Shown here piece by piece: positions 40,735 to 52,142 of a stretch of 64,000 nt of DNA. The notes under the pieces were generated by a model that saw only the letters and a list, made by a program, of their open reading frames with translations, ran no database searches and was not told the DNA's origin. The stretch comes from Bartonella rattimassiliensis 15908 (GTDB lineage Bacteria > Pseudomonadota > Alphaproteobacteria > Rhizobiales > Rhizobiaceae). The stretch covers positions 32,182-96,181 of the forward strand of contig NZ_JH725065.1 of assembly GCF_000278215.1 (NCBI RefSeq), read 5' to 3'. The position numbers and the translations under genes were made by a program. Numbering within the stretch: the stretch's first letter is position 1; each line of letters opens with the position of its first letter.

Positions 40735-41454
40735 AAGTTTTATCCTTTTTTTATTTCTGGCAAATTGATGAAGTTATTCATTTCACGTTTTTCATAATAT
40801 TTAAATTACTAAATGGATAGGAGTATATTTTCTTTTTTTGACATAATTAATGAAAGAAAATAGACTTAAGCATTTTCATTTTTTTAGATATAACCATAAA
40901 ATATTCACAGAAAATGTCTCTATCGCTTTATTCATTAAATTTTACAGTGTGTTTTCACTTATGTACATTCCTGAATAACAAAATCAAATATATGAAATAT
41001 TATTTATTGAAGAATTCTTTTGTAAAACTCAATTGTTTACGATCGCTTTATGCTTTTACACTTTATTAATAATTAAATCTGCTAAAATATATGTTGAGCT
41101 GAGACATCTTAAGATTCACATTGGAAAATTTATAAAGTAATTTTCATGTATAAATATATATTTTAAATAATATTTGTTTAGTCTAATTTATTATTTTTTA
41201 TAATTTATAAAATTTAAATTATTAAAATATTACTTTATTTTATATTAATTTTAATAATATTATAGATAAGAAAATTTGTTAAAATTTTTATGGAGTTAAT
41301 ATATAAAAGCTATTTTTATTATTGAGTGTATAAAAAACATACAATTTGTGATGTGTTTATGTGAAGATTTTCAACAATTAAACTATGAAGGAAAGTACTA
41401 AAATTTTATTCGCTATAGTAGTTAGCGCAGCTAGTCACTACTAAGATAGTGCGT
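40735..41454. other. 720-bp AT-rich gap
   Basis: Very AT-rich sequence upstream of thrC, with no supported gene. The stretch ends at the integrase remnant. It presumably holds the thrC promoter close to 40735. Confidence 0.5.
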
Positions 41455-41917
41455 ACTTTCTCTGCTATTAAAGCTGGAGTAAGGATATTGCGTATCACTG
41501 TTTAGAGAAATTTCTGAAATGGGCAGTCAGCTTAATTTGGGGGGAATATAACGCCATGAAGGTGCAAACCAGTTCCTATATTTCCTATCATTTTTTAATT
41601 CAGCTTTACGACTTTCAAAAGCATCCACGGCAATGTATTTTAAATAATGGAGATTGCTTATTGCCTCACGTTTTTGTTTATCGCGTTCTTTAATGTGGGT
41701 ACGCCCCTCATGCAAAACAGAACGCCATTGATTCGCTAATTCATGGGTTAAGGCACCTAAGCCCATTTCACGGGAGTACCCGTGAATGGTATAACGATAA
41801 AGCCATTGAACACCACTATTTTTATGCTTATGAAGAGGCAAGCCGGTACCATCATTATATTTGCCAGCTCTTAGGTATTGCAACAGCCCTTGCATTAAAA
41901 CGGTTCGTAAGAGCCAT
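41455..41917 (-). pseudogene. truncated tyrosine-integrase remnant
   Basis: The N-terminal third of the same integrase as at 25407-26565, in two frames: from ATG 41917 (MALTNRFNARAVAIPKSW, stop), shifting into RAGKYNDGTGLPLHKHKNSG, LYRYTIHGYSREMGLGAL, ANQWRSVLHEGRTHIKERDK and KAELKNDRKYRNWF. It peters out at LPISEISLNSDTQY (compare LPVSEITQTKIRNTL in the longer copy). No catalytic domain is present. Confidence 0.85.
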
Positions 41918-41919
41918 TT

Positions 41920-42115
41920 TTAGTTCTTGCTTATACAATTTGATCCACATGCTCATCCTGCTTGTGATGTGCAATTGAGTGGTTTTGATTGATTAAAGAT
42001 AAGCAGATTTGAAATGAGAGAATCTTATTGTATTTGGAACTCTCATTTAATATGAATAACGCTATATTGGCGTTATAAATCAATGTATTGTACTATAATC
42101 AATACACATATTACC
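41920..42115 (-). repeat. dispersed integrase-linked repeat, copy 5
   Basis: Directly upstream of the truncated integrase: GATCCACATGCTCATCCTGC, TTGTGATGTGCAATTGAG, GGTTTTGATTGATTAAAG, ATGAGAGAATCTTATTG, AATATGAATAACGCTATA and ATAAATCAATGTATTGTA. The terminal ATAAATCAATGTATTGTA block matches copy 2 (as the complement), which marks that end of the element. Confidence 0.8.
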
Positions 42116-42509
42116 ATACAATTTCACTATGATGTGTAATTTCTTTGATTAGATGAAGGAGGCATAGCAATTTTCACATCTTATCGAGCAAGACGTTATT
42201 CCTTATTTGACAAGTCTTCAAGATGGGTTGCTGAGGTTGGGAGAAGGATATTGGATTTGAGATAGATAAGTAGGAGTTAACTTCTATGCATTCGCATTCC
42301 TAATTTTTACTTCTTTTAAAGCACATGCAATCGTTAGTTGACTTATCCATGCTCCACCAAATGCCATATTTTCTCCTTCACATTAAGATACCATTCATTC
42401 GTGTCGTGAAGCATGCATATTGTAAAAGAGGAAGAGTTAGAAGAAGAGGACATTTTGGTAAAAATATCTCTTACGAAAGTTTATAAAGCGATATATTCAA
42501 GAGATTTTT
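42116..42509. other. 394-bp gap downstream of the HAD gene
   Basis: Holds only the small minus-strand frame described at 42284-42367. Otherwise nothing is seen. Confidence 0.4.
42284..42367 (-). CDS. possible 27-aa peptide or gene remnant
   Basis: From ATG 42367, preceded by GAAGGAG with 5-bp spacing, a 27-codon frame reads MAFGGAWISQLTIACALKE and ends with TAG. The ribosome site is good but no family is recognised; it may be the start of a gene lost by deletion next to repeat copy 5. Confidence 0.25.
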   Translation of the reverse strand: MAFGGAWISQLTIACALKEVKIRNANA

Positions 42510-43202
42510 TTATAAGTCTCGCCATACTGCCATTGCTTCTAAGACTTCTCCTAAATGAGCATGTTTTGCGATAACTGTTTCTGCACCAGCTTCTGCAAGT
42601 ACATTAGAGTGGCCAAGATAGCTATGTGATCCTCCCGTAAAGCCGATGACACGCATGCCTGCTGTTATGGCGGCATGTACACCATGAAGTGAATCTTCTA
42701 TAACGATAGCGTTTTGAGGCTCTACTTGTAATTGTTTTGCAGCAAAAAGGAAAACATCAGGAGCAGGTTTCGTTTTTTTTGTTCCAATTTCAGGAGCAGA
42801 AAATATTTTATCTTTAAAGAGGTCATAGAGATCAACAGTGGTGAGCATCTCTTTTATATCTGCGCTCTTTGCATTAGAACAGATACAGTAGGGATAGCGT
42901 GTTTGAATGGTTTCTACAGCTTCTCTTACATCATCAATAGCCCGTAATTCAGTTTGTATTTGTGTACGAAAAATATTTGACATTTGATCTATGAGATGAG
43001 CAGAAATTGGTTTTTCTGTTTCCTGTTCAACTTGTTTAAGAATATCGCGAAAGATAAGTCCTGAAAAACGCTCACTCAATTTTTCAGGTGATATTTCATA
43101 TCCTGTTTGTTTGAGCAATTGAGATCCAATTTTTGCTGCAAGATATTCAGAGTCGACTAGAACACCATCACAATCAAAAATAATAAGATCTATCTGAGGC
43201 AT
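42510..43202 (-). CDS. HAD-superfamily hydrolase (phosphoglycolate-phosphatase/beta-phosphoglucomutase type)
   Basis: A 230-residue HAD phosphatase. Motif I is IIFDCDGVLVDSE (Asp10/Asp12), the motif II region is YCICSNAKSADIKEML (about 110), and motif III/IV is KKTKPAPDVFLFAAKQL plus VIEDSLHGVHAAITAGMRVI (about 172). The subfamily with a helical cap and a DSE after motif I acts on small sugar phosphates; the exact substrate is unknown. Divergent from ccrM. Confidence 0.88.
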   Translation of the reverse strand: MPQIDLIIFDCDGVLVDSEYLAAKIGSQLLKQTGYEISPEKLSERFSGLIFRDILKQVEQETEKPISAHLIDQMSNIFRTQIQTELRAIDDVREAVETIQTRYPYCICSNAKSADIKEMLTTVDLYDLFKDKIFSAPEIGTKKTKPAPDVFLFAAKQLQVEPQNAIVIEDSLHGVHAAITAGMRVIGFTGGSHSYLGHSNVLAEAGAETVIAKHAHLGEVLEAMAVWRDL

Positions 43203-44657
<1,455 letters not shown>

Positions 44658-45146
44658 ACTAAGCTGATTGCTTTATTTTATTGATCACCACTGTACCTAA
44701 TCCTAATTAAGATGGATATGAGGGAATTTGAAAACTTCATTTATCTGTATACTAATCTGCTTGTAAATGGAAAGAAAATATTTTTGTACTTTTATCTAGA
44801 AATTAAAATGAGATTGTATAGGAAATTAAAATGAAAAATTTTCACTCTATGCTCTTTTAAGTTACAAAACAGTAAATTATTAATCAATATATTTTTATGA
44901 TAATAAAAAAAATTCATTCAGAAGTTAAAAATCAAGAGTTTTTTTTGAGAGAGAGCATATACCTATCTGAGTGAAAAAGGGACAGATTCTGAAGTTTAAA
45001 TCTAAGCTTTTCTATTCCTTTTTAATTGTTAATCTGTAGAAAAGATTAGTCATTTTACTTTTTAAAATTTTTCTTTTAAAGATTAAGAACTGATTGCTAG
45101 GAATACAAGGGACTCTGTTAGCAAATATTTTTACGAATAGGGAAGA
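44658..45146. other. 489-bp gap between ccrM and mutY (convergent)
   Basis: No gene is seen. A direct repeat, GAAATTAAAATGA, occurs twice at about 44799-44833. No clear terminator hairpin with a T-run is visible. Confidence 0.4.
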
Positions 45147-46205
45147 TTATTTAAGTTTGAAAGAATTGGGAAGAGCTATGGAAATGGCTTTTTTCATAAC
45201 AGTAGGTAGCGCTTCTTCGGCTAGATGTTGAATGTTGCACCACCAACCATTTTCACAATTCATTTCATGAACATCTTCCGTATAGTAAACATCGAGTTTT
45301 AGAAAAAAGTGAGTGAAAACATGCGTAATTTGCCCTTTAAATTGCCAATTGGCAGTAAAAGGTGCATTTTGGAGTCCATTTTCATTATTTATGCCAATAT
45401 TGTTGGGAATTTGAGTCATTCCACCAAGGAGTTTTTGCGTCTGTCGTTTTTCCAAATAAATTTGTTTATTTTTATTAAGGACCACAAAAGCAATACCTGT
45501 TTTTGAAGGACGTTCTTTTTTAGGGGCTTTAACTGGAAAAGATTCCGTTTTTTGCATTTTTGCTGCTTTGCATAAACTTTGAAGAGGGCAGATATAACAA
45601 GATGGTTTGCGTGGAGTACAAATTGCTGCTCCCAAATCCATCATTGCTTGAGCAAAGTCACCAGGACGATTTAAAGCAGTAATTTTTTGTGTTTTTTCTT
45701 TAATTTCAGCTTTTGCTTTTGGTAATATTGAAGTGATTGCAAAAAGGCGCGTTACCACACGTTCGACATTACCATCAACCACTGCTACAGGATGGTTAAA
45801 AGCAATTGCGGCAATGGCCGCGGCAGTATAATCTCCAATGCCGGCTAGAGTTCGCAGCGCTTTTACAGATTGTGGGAATTGTCCTGCATAGTTTTCAACA
45901 AGCTGTCTCGCACATTTTTTAAGATTACGTGCGCGTGAATAATAACCAAGTCCAGCCCATTCTTTCATAACATCATCTTGTGAGGCCATTGCTAAAGAAG
46001 AAAGATTAGGCCAAAGTTTCAGAAATTTTTTAAAATAGGGCTTAACCGTTTCAACAGTTGTTTGTTGAAGCATGATTTCAGAAAGCCAAACTTGATAAGG
46101 ATCAGGACGAATACCATGTTTTTGCTCTTCGGGGGTAGTCCGCCAAGGGAGAATTCTGTGATTTTGATCGTACCAAGAAAGAAGGTGCGAAGAAATTTCA
46201 TACAT
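45147..46205 (-). CDS. mutY: A/G-specific adenine DNA glycosylase
   Basis: Removes adenine mispaired with 8-oxoguanine. It is an HhH-GPD fold: MLQQTTVETVKPYFKKFL (about 48), the helix-hairpin-helix LRTLAGIGDYTAAAIAAIA (about 115-133) with the catalytic Asp in AVVDGNVERVVTRLFAI (about 140), and the [4Fe-4S] Cys motif C-x6-C-x2-C-x5-C in CTPRKPSCYICPLQSLC (about 195). A Nudix-like C-terminal domain follows. I used ATG 46205; the TTG at 46217 has no ribosome site. Divergent from the DciA-type gene. Confidence 0.94.
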   Translation of the reverse strand: MYEISSHLLSWYDQNHRILPWRTTPEEQKHGIRPDPYQVWLSEIMLQQTTVETVKPYFKKFLKLWPNLSSLAMASQDDVMKEWAGLGYYSRARNLKKCARQLVENYAGQFPQSVKALRTLAGIGDYTAAAIAAIAFNHPVAVVDGNVERVVTRLFAITSILPKAKAEIKEKTQKITALNRPGDFAQAMMDLGAAICTPRKPSCYICPLQSLCKAAKMQKTESFPVKAPKKERPSKTGIAFVVLNKNKQIYLEKRQTQKLLGGMTQIPNNIGINNENGLQNAPFTANWQFKGQITHVFTHFFLKLDVYYTEDVHEMNCENGWWCNIQHLAEEALPTVMKKAISIALPNSFKLK

Positions 46206-46389
46206 GATTGTTTTCAAGCATAGGGAGATATAAAATGCAAAAGAAAAAAATATTTATTTTGTAATTAATGTTTTTTGCTTTTTTATTGTTGAAACTCTTG
46301 TGAAGAGAGGATTTCTATTTTGTTGATATTTTATAAATTAGGAAGACAATAATTTTTGATAAAACAAATGATTGTAATTTATTAAACGG

Positions 46390-46908
46390 TTGAACAATGA
46401 TCTAAAAATGAGAAAACAACTAAAAAAACATTCTTTTTATTCTCTTTCTGAAACGGTATTCAAAATACTTGATCCAGTTTTACGCAAACGGACAGGGCTC
46501 AATGTAGAACTTATAGAGCATTGGTCACAAATTGCGGGCAATGATATCAGTGAACATACAATGCCGTTTAAAATTATTTGGAAACGTCGTGCAGATCAAG
46601 ATGAAGTTTTTCAGCCAGCAACACTTGTTGTAGCATGCGAAGGATTTGCTGCGTTAAAATTAATGCATGAAACAGAGGAATTGCTGCATAGAATTAATGG
46701 ATTTTTTGGCTATATTGCTATTGGTCGCATCAAGATTGAGCAAAGGAGTATATCGGTGTTTATAAATCATTTGCCTAAAAAGCTAGATTTGAGTGAACAA
46801 GACAAAAAATGCGTGGAAAAAATGCTTGAAGGAATTGAAGATAAAAGCTTACGCCAATCACTTTATAAACTTGGCTGTTGCATTTTTTCGGAAAAAAATA
46901 ATAAATAG
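46390..46908 (+). CDS. DUF721/DciA family protein
   Basis: A 172-residue (or 166 if the ATG at 46408 is used) member of DUF721, whose best-studied member DciA loads the replicative helicase DnaB in bacteria lacking DnaC. The N-terminal KH-like region shows LNVELIEHWSQIAGNDISEH (about 35) and TLVVACEGFAALKLMHETEE (about 78). The C-terminal half is charged. The mutY-DUF721-dsbA order is a recurrent Rhizobiales block. Start is ambiguous. Confidence 0.8.
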   Translation: MNNDLKMRKQLKKHSFYSLSETVFKILDPVLRKRTGLNVELIEHWSQIAGNDISEHTMPFKIIWKRRADQDEVFQPATLVVACEGFAALKLMHETEELLHRINGFFGYIAIGRIKIEQRSISVFINHLPKKLDLSEQDKKCVEKMLEGIEDKSLRQSLYKLGCCIFSEKNNK

Positions 46909-46991
46909 CAAGATATTTTCTATATTTTTCTTTAATATATGAGAAAGCATTGGATTCCTATTCGTTTAATAACAACAGAAAAGTATTATTT

Positions 46992-47648
46992 ATGGTAAAA
47001 TTTCGTTCTTTTTTATCTTTCGGGATAATTTTTCTCTTCATAGTGATTGTACAAAACAGTGTAACAGTTGCTTTTGCTCTTGGTACTAAGCCGGTTGCAA
47101 TGGTTGATATGGCTGAGCTTCTTCAATCGGGTAAGATAAAGGATCGCTTTGAGGGAGAAGCGAATGCACCAGTTGTCATTGTTGAATATGCTTCATTAAC
47201 ATGTGTTCATTGTGCACATTTTTATAATGATATACTCCCTCAAATTCGTAAAAAATATATTAAAACAGGGAAAGTGAAACTGATTTTTCGTGATTATGCT
47301 TTTGATCCTCGGGCAACAGCAGGTTTTATGTTAGCGCGGTGTGCTCCAGAAGATCGCTATTTTCCTTTGATAGAGGTTTTATTTCAAAAGCAAAATGAGT
47401 GGGTTTGGGGAAAAGATGTTCTGACACCATTGAAAAAAATTAGTTTAATGGCGGGTTTTACAGATGAAAGTTTTACTGCGTGTTTGAAAAATCAGACCAT
47501 TTTAGATGAAGTGAATGCATCTTTTGAGCGTGGTAAAGAGCTTGGTGTTACAGCAACACCTACTTTTTTTATCAATGGTCGTAAATATGAAGGTGTCATG
47601 AAAGTAGAAGACTTTTTTTCGGTGATTGATGGTTTTCTTAAAAACTGA
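46992..47648 (+). CDS. DsbA family thiol:disulfide protein
   Basis: A periplasmic thioredoxin-fold oxidoreductase. ATG 46992 starts a signal peptide (FRSFLSFGIIFLFIVIVQ) with cleavage near VAFA. The active-site motif is CVHC at 71-74 (YASLTCVHCAHF) and the cis-proline loop is VTATPTFFINGRKYEG (about 192). DSBA-type GKVKLIFRDYAFDP also fits. It may oxidise envelope proteins; an earlier TTG at 46950 gives an unlikely extension. Confidence 0.88.
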   Translation: MVKFRSFLSFGIIFLFIVIVQNSVTVAFALGTKPVAMVDMAELLQSGKIKDRFEGEANAPVVIVEYASLTCVHCAHFYNDILPQIRKKYIKTGKVKLIFRDYAFDPRATAGFMLARCAPEDRYFPLIEVLFQKQNEWVWGKDVLTPLKKISLMAGFTDESFTACLKNQTILDEVNASFERGKELGVTATPTFFINGRKYEGVMKVEDFFSVIDGFLKN

Positions 47649-47825
47649 ATCTTAATCTTCTAGAAGATGGATAGTGCTCCTTGTGATCATTATCTCTTTT
47701 GGGAAGATTGGTATTATGCATTTATGAAGCAATATTTTTTGTTTAGCCGATTTTGAATTAAATCATTGCGTTCAGTAAGTTCAGGTTGAATGACGTTTTG
47801 ATGCTGATATGGGAGGATGTGGACA

Positions 47826-50492
47826 ATGAAAAAGTGGGTTTATAGTTTTGGAGATGGGAAAGCAGAAGGAAGTGCAGGCGAGCGTAATCTTCTCGGAGGT
47901 AAAGGTGCTAATTTAGCAGAAATGAGTCATCTTGGTTTGCCTGTACCTCCTGGATTTACTCTGACAACAGAAGTTTGTAATTTTTATTATGCACATGACA
48001 AATCATATCCAGAAGAGCTACAGGAATCTGTTAAGCAAGCACTAAGACGCGTTGGTGAACAAACAGGACGTGAATTTGGGAATGAGCAAAGGCCACTTTT
48101 ACTTTCTGTTCGTTCAGGGGCTAGGGCTTCTATGCCAGGGATGATGGATACAGTGCTTAACCTTGGCATGAATGATGAAACCGTAAAAGCCATTGCGTTA
48201 CAAGCTCATAATGAGCGTTTTGCTTATGATAGTTATCGGCGTTTTATCCAAATGTATTCTGATGTTGTTTTGGGATTAGATCATTCGTATTTTGAAGAGA
48301 TTCTTGATGAGGCAAAAGTACGCAATGGTTACATTATTGATACAGAAATGACAGCGGATGATTGGAAAGATATTATTGCGTCTTATAAAGCATATGTTGA
48401 AGAAAAATTAGGAACTCCTTTCCCACAAGATCCTGAACAGCAATTATGGGGGGCGATAGGAGCTGTTTTTTCAAGTTGGATGACAGCCCGTGCGGTTACT
48501 TATCGCCGTTTACATAACATTCCTGAAAGTTGGGGAACGGCGGTTAATGTGCAAGCTATGGTTTTCGGCAACATGGGTGAAGATTCAGCAACTGGTGTTG
48601 CTTTTACACGCAATCCGTCGACAGGGAAAAAAGAACTTTACGGTGAATTTCTAGTTAATGCGCAAGGGGAAGATGTTGTGGCGGGTATTCGAACGCCTCA
48701 AAATATTACAGAAAATGCACGTATTATTTCTGGTTCAAATAAGCCGTCTTTAGAAAAAATCATGCCTGCAGCTTTTTTGAAGTTATGTCAGGTCGCGCAG
48801 ACACTTGAGCAGCATTATCGGGATATGCAAGATCTCGAATTTACCATTGAAAAAGGGAAATTATGGATGCTGCAGACTCGTTCAGGAAAACGCACGGCTC
48901 GTGCGGCTCTCAAGATGGCAATTGAAATGGTTGAAGAGGGGTTAATAAGTCGTGAAGAGGCTGTAATGCGTATTGATGCAAAGTCGCTTGACCAACTTTT
49001 ACACCCAACACTGGATCCCAAAGCAGAACGTTTGGTTATAGGACGTGGTTTACCGGCTTCTCCTGGAGCCGCAACGGGTGAAATTGTTTTTACTTCAGAA
49101 GAGGCAGAAACGGCGTCGGCGGAAGGACGCAAAGTTATTTTGGTCCGTGTAGAAACAAGCCCAGAAGATATTCATGGTATGCATGCTGCTGAAGGAATTT
49201 TAACAACGCGTGGCGGCATGACAAGTCACGCTGCTGTTGTTGCGCGAGGGATGGGAAAACCATGTATTTCTGGTGCTGGCAGTGTGCGGATTGATTATAA
49301 CACAAATACACTGTTTGCTTCAGGAGAAAGCTTTAAAAAAGGCGATGTTATCACGATTGATGGTGGAAGTGGGGAAGTTTTCAAAGGAAAGGTTGCGATG
49401 TTGCAGCCTAAGCTTTGCGGAGATTTTGCAAAGTTAATGGCATGGGCTGATGGGATGCGACGTATAAGAGTTCGCGCCAATGCTGAGACGCCATCTGATG
49501 CTCGTATGGGGCGTTCTTTTGGGGCTGAAGGTATTGGTCTTTGCCGTACGGAGCATATGTTTTTTTCTGGTGAACGTATCGTTGCCATGCGTGAAATGAT
49601 CTTAAGTCATGATGAAAGTGGACGTCGCAAGGCGTTAGATAAGCTTTTACCGATGCAGCGTTCAGATTTTAGCGAATTATTTGAAATTATGTGTGGTTTA
49701 CCTGTTACCATTCGCTTGCTTGATCCGCCACTACATGAATTTTTACCAAAAACCGATGCAGAAATTCTTGATGTTGCGACAGCTATGGGAGTTTCTGCTG
49801 AAGTACTTGTTGAACGTGCGCAGCAGTTGTACGAATTTAACCCTATGCTTGGATTACGAGGATGCCGTTTAGCCATTACTTATCCTGAAATCGCTGAAAT
49901 GCAAGCGCGGGCGATTTTTGAAGCAGCAATAGAAGCTGCCGAAAAATCTGGATCTCCTGTTATACTTGAAATTATGGTGCCCCTTATTGCGCTTAAATCT
50001 GAACTCGATTTTGTAAAATCGCGTATTGATCAGATCGCTGAGGAAGTAATGAAAGAAAATGGAAGCACTATTCAATATATGGTTGGGACGATGATTGAGC
50101 TTCCAAGAGCTGCACTTCGAGCTGATGAAATTGCTGAAACGGCGGAATTTTTTTCATTTGGAACAAATGATTTGACACAAACCACTTTTGGAATTTCTCG
50201 TGATGATGCTGCTCCTTTTTTGGCAACTTATTTACAAAAAGGCCTTTTAGAATTAGATCCTTTCGTATCTATTGATCGTGATGGTGTAGGAGAACTTATT
50301 ACCATTGCCGCACAGCGTGGACGCTCAAAGCGCGCAAAAATAAAATTGGGAATTTGTGGTGAACATGGAGGTGATCCTGCTTCTATTGCCTTATGTGAAG
50401 AAAGTAACTTAGATTATGTTTCATGTTCTCCTTTTCGGGTACCAATTGCCCGCTTAGCCGCAGCCCAAGCTGCAATAGCAAAAAGAATATAA
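47826..50492 (+). CDS. ppdK: pyruvate, phosphate dikinase
   Basis: Interconverts pyruvate and phosphoenolpyruvate with ATP and phosphate. The N-terminal nucleotide-binding domain (GGKGANLAEMSHLGLPVPPG, about 23), the central phosphohistidine in GGMTSHAAVVARGMGKPCIS (His about 468) and the C-terminal PEP-binding domain (GICGEHGGDPASIALC with Cys about 843) are intact. I use ATG 47826, about 9 bp after GGGAGG; the ATG at 47817 directly abuts that site. 888 residues, full length. Confidence 0.95.
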   Translation: MKKWVYSFGDGKAEGSAGERNLLGGKGANLAEMSHLGLPVPPGFTLTTEVCNFYYAHDKSYPEELQESVKQALRRVGEQTGREFGNEQRPLLLSVRSGARASMPGMMDTVLNLGMNDETVKAIALQAHNERFAYDSYRRFIQMYSDVVLGLDHSYFEEILDEAKVRNGYIIDTEMTADDWKDIIASYKAYVEEKLGTPFPQDPEQQLWGAIGAVFSSWMTARAVTYRRLHNIPESWGTAVNVQAMVFGNMGEDSATGVAFTRNPSTGKKELYGEFLVNAQGEDVVAGIRTPQNITENARIISGSNKPSLEKIMPAAFLKLCQVAQTLEQHYRDMQDLEFTIEKGKLWMLQTRSGKRTARAALKMAIEMVEEGLISREEAVMRIDAKSLDQLLHPTLDPKAERLVIGRGLPASPGAATGEIVFTSEEAETASAEGRKVILVRVETSPEDIHGMHAAEGILTTRGGMTSHAAVVARGMGKPCISGAGSVRIDYNTNTLFASGESFKKGDVITIDGGSGEVFKGKVAMLQPKLCGDFAKLMAWADGMRRIRVRANAETPSDARMGRSFGAEGIGLCRTEHMFFSGERIVAMREMILSHDESGRRKALDKLLPMQRSDFSELFEIMCGLPVTIRLLDPPLHEFLPKTDAEILDVATAMGVSAEVLVERAQQLYEFNPMLGLRGCRLAITYPEIAEMQARAIFEAAIEAAEKSGSPVILEIMVPLIALKSELDFVKSRIDQIAEEVMKENGSTIQYMVGTMIELPRAALRADEIAETAEFFSFGTNDLTQTTFGISRDDAAPFLATYLQKGLLELDPFVSIDRDGVGELITIAAQRGRSKRAKIKLGICGEHGGDPASIALCEESNLDYVSCSPFRVPIARLAAAQAAIAKRI

Positions 50493-51302
50493 TGGGTTAA
50501 TGTTTTTTGTTGTATATTTTTTCTGAAATAAAATTTTATACACTCTCTTGTTTTTTTCATTAAAGAAAATAAAAGCACTTCTAAAGTGCACTATAAGTTA
50601 TATAACGCGAGAAAGTTTATTTTTGAGAGATTTATGAGAGAAAAAATAAAGCAAGATAGAACAAAAATGTATTATTAATATACCTTCAGTATTATCAGAA
50701 CTCTTGATAGTGAACAGTCTACATTGTGCGGTTGATTTATGTATTTGCTTTTTAACAAGGGAGATGAACTTATCATGTAAATTAAAACATTCTAAAGAAA
50801 TGCATTGTTTTACACATTCTCGTGCTATTTTGAAGAAATGTTTTTCAGCGCAAAACTTATATTATGTCGATATTTGTGCAATAGGATTATGTAAAATTCC
50901 TCGTAAGTTTATACCCTTAGAGTTTATAAAATCTAGGGTGCGCTATCATTTTTACACTTATGAAGGAATTTATAATTATACAATATATTGATTTATAATA
51001 ATAAATTATTTTTCATTTCTTATATTGAATAAGCGCCTCGAATATCATAGGGGGCTCTTACTTTAAATCTATTTATGTGGAATCAATTAAAATCATTCGC
51101 TTGCAAGTTACAAGCTGAACAAGTGTTTGAGCGAAATATTCAAAAAAGAACTAAAAGTGCTTCTTATGGAATGTATAAGAAAATTACTTTGATTGATTTA
51201 ATATAAAAAGGCTTGAGATGAAGGAATATTTTTGTATTCGAGGAGGACGTTAAACAAGTAAATTCTAAATCAAGAGCTTTTTTATAATGTGGATGATTAG
51301 CT
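50493..51302. other. 810-bp gap without an intact gene
   Basis: Contains repeat copy 6 (51020-51180) and otherwise AT-rich sequence. A Cys-rich frame at 50704-50991 is not supported: non-ATG start, no ribosome site, no family. Confidence 0.5.
51020..51180 (+). repeat. dispersed integrase-linked repeat, copy 6 (diverged)
   Basis: Reads as the complement of copies 3 and 5: CTCTTACTTTAAATC, GTGGAATCAATTAAAATCA, TTCGCTTGCAAGTTACAAGC, then GAACTAAAAGTGCTTCTTATG, which corresponds to the start of the integrase. The integrase itself is not continued, so only the upstream block remains. Confidence 0.65.
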
Positions 51303-52142
51303 TCAATTTAATAAACCAATTTCACGCATTTTCATTAAGATTGTGCGATTAATTTTACCTGTTACAGGAAGATCAAACATTTTTTGAAACTGTTTTAAGG
51401 CTTCTATCGTCTTTTGGTCTTCTACTCCTGTGGCAGTAACTTCCTCATTACCAAAAATACGTAAAGCCTTTTGCACCTGTATAATATCTTTAACAGAAGG
51501 ATTGAAAATAGCTTCTTTTGAGTGTGTTATATTTCTTTTTGTTTTATTTGCTATTTCTATTTCGCTCTGCTTAATTAATATCGCAATTTCATCTGTTGTG
51601 GAATTGGGTACAACATTGTTTTGCATTTTCTGAGCAGCCTGTTGTTTCCATAAAGCGATAGCACGGCGTGTTTTAGGTCCTTCCAGGCCATCTAAAGGTC
51701 CATCATAAAATCCTAATTTTGCCAGTTCTTTTTGTTTTTCCAGCATGCTTTCTGTTTGAGAGGGAAAAGATAAATTTTTGTGATGATGATTTAGAGAAGA
51801 TCGCGAAGTTGCGCGTGAAAGTTCTTGTGATTTTTCTTCTTTTTCGGATAATGCAGAGCTCTTTTCTATATTTTGAGCAGAAGAAAATTCCATTTGTGTA
51901 AAAATATCTTGATGTGTTGTCATTTGCGAAAATAAAGCATTAAATGAAACAAATAAAAAACTAATGCTAAAAAGAAGAGAGCCAACAAAAAATAAAGTAT
52001 TTTTTCGTGTATAGAAATAAAGAGTTTTTACTATCCAAAAAATAAAATGAAAAATTGTAAGAAGAAGTATGATAACAATACTACTACAGTATTTACGATG
52101 TTTTGCAGTTTTTTTTCGGGACGTCTTTCGTTTTGTTGTCAT
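51303..52142 (-). CDS. membrane-anchored peptidoglycan-binding-domain protein
   Basis: A 279-residue protein with a basic N-terminus and two hydrophobic segments at about 20-40 and 50-72 (VIILLLTIFHFIFWIV and LFFVGSLLFSISFLFVSF), then a Ser/Glu-rich linker and two PG_binding_1-like domains: KQKELAKLGFYDGPLDGLEG (about 135) and VQKALRIFGNEEVTATGVED (about 222), each followed by a RRAIALWK or IEALKQFQK helix. It probably tethers to peptidoglycan. No enzymatic domain is attached. Such proteins occur in rhizobia upstream of the mucR/sufE region. Confidence 0.8.
   Translation of the reverse strand: MTTKRKTSRKKTAKHRKYCSSIVIILLLTIFHFIFWIVKTLYFYTRKNTLFFVGSLLFSISFLFVSFNALFSQMTTHQDIFTQMEFSSAQNIEKSSALSEKEEKSQELSRATSRSSLNHHHKNLSFPSQTESMLEKQKELAKLGFYDGPLDGLEGPKTRRAIALWKQQAAQKMQNNVVPNSTTDEIAILIKQSEIEIANKTKRNITHSKEAIFNPSVKDIIQVQKALRIFGNEEVTATGVEDQKTIEALKQFQKMFDLPVTGKINRTILMKMREIGLLN

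Noticed and set aside
50575..50589. Hairpin after ppdK as a terminator
   Set aside because: Stem of only six pairs and no following T-run.
50704..50991. 95-codon Cys-rich frame after ppdK
   Set aside because: TTG start without ribosome site, no family features, composition like translated AT-rich DNA.
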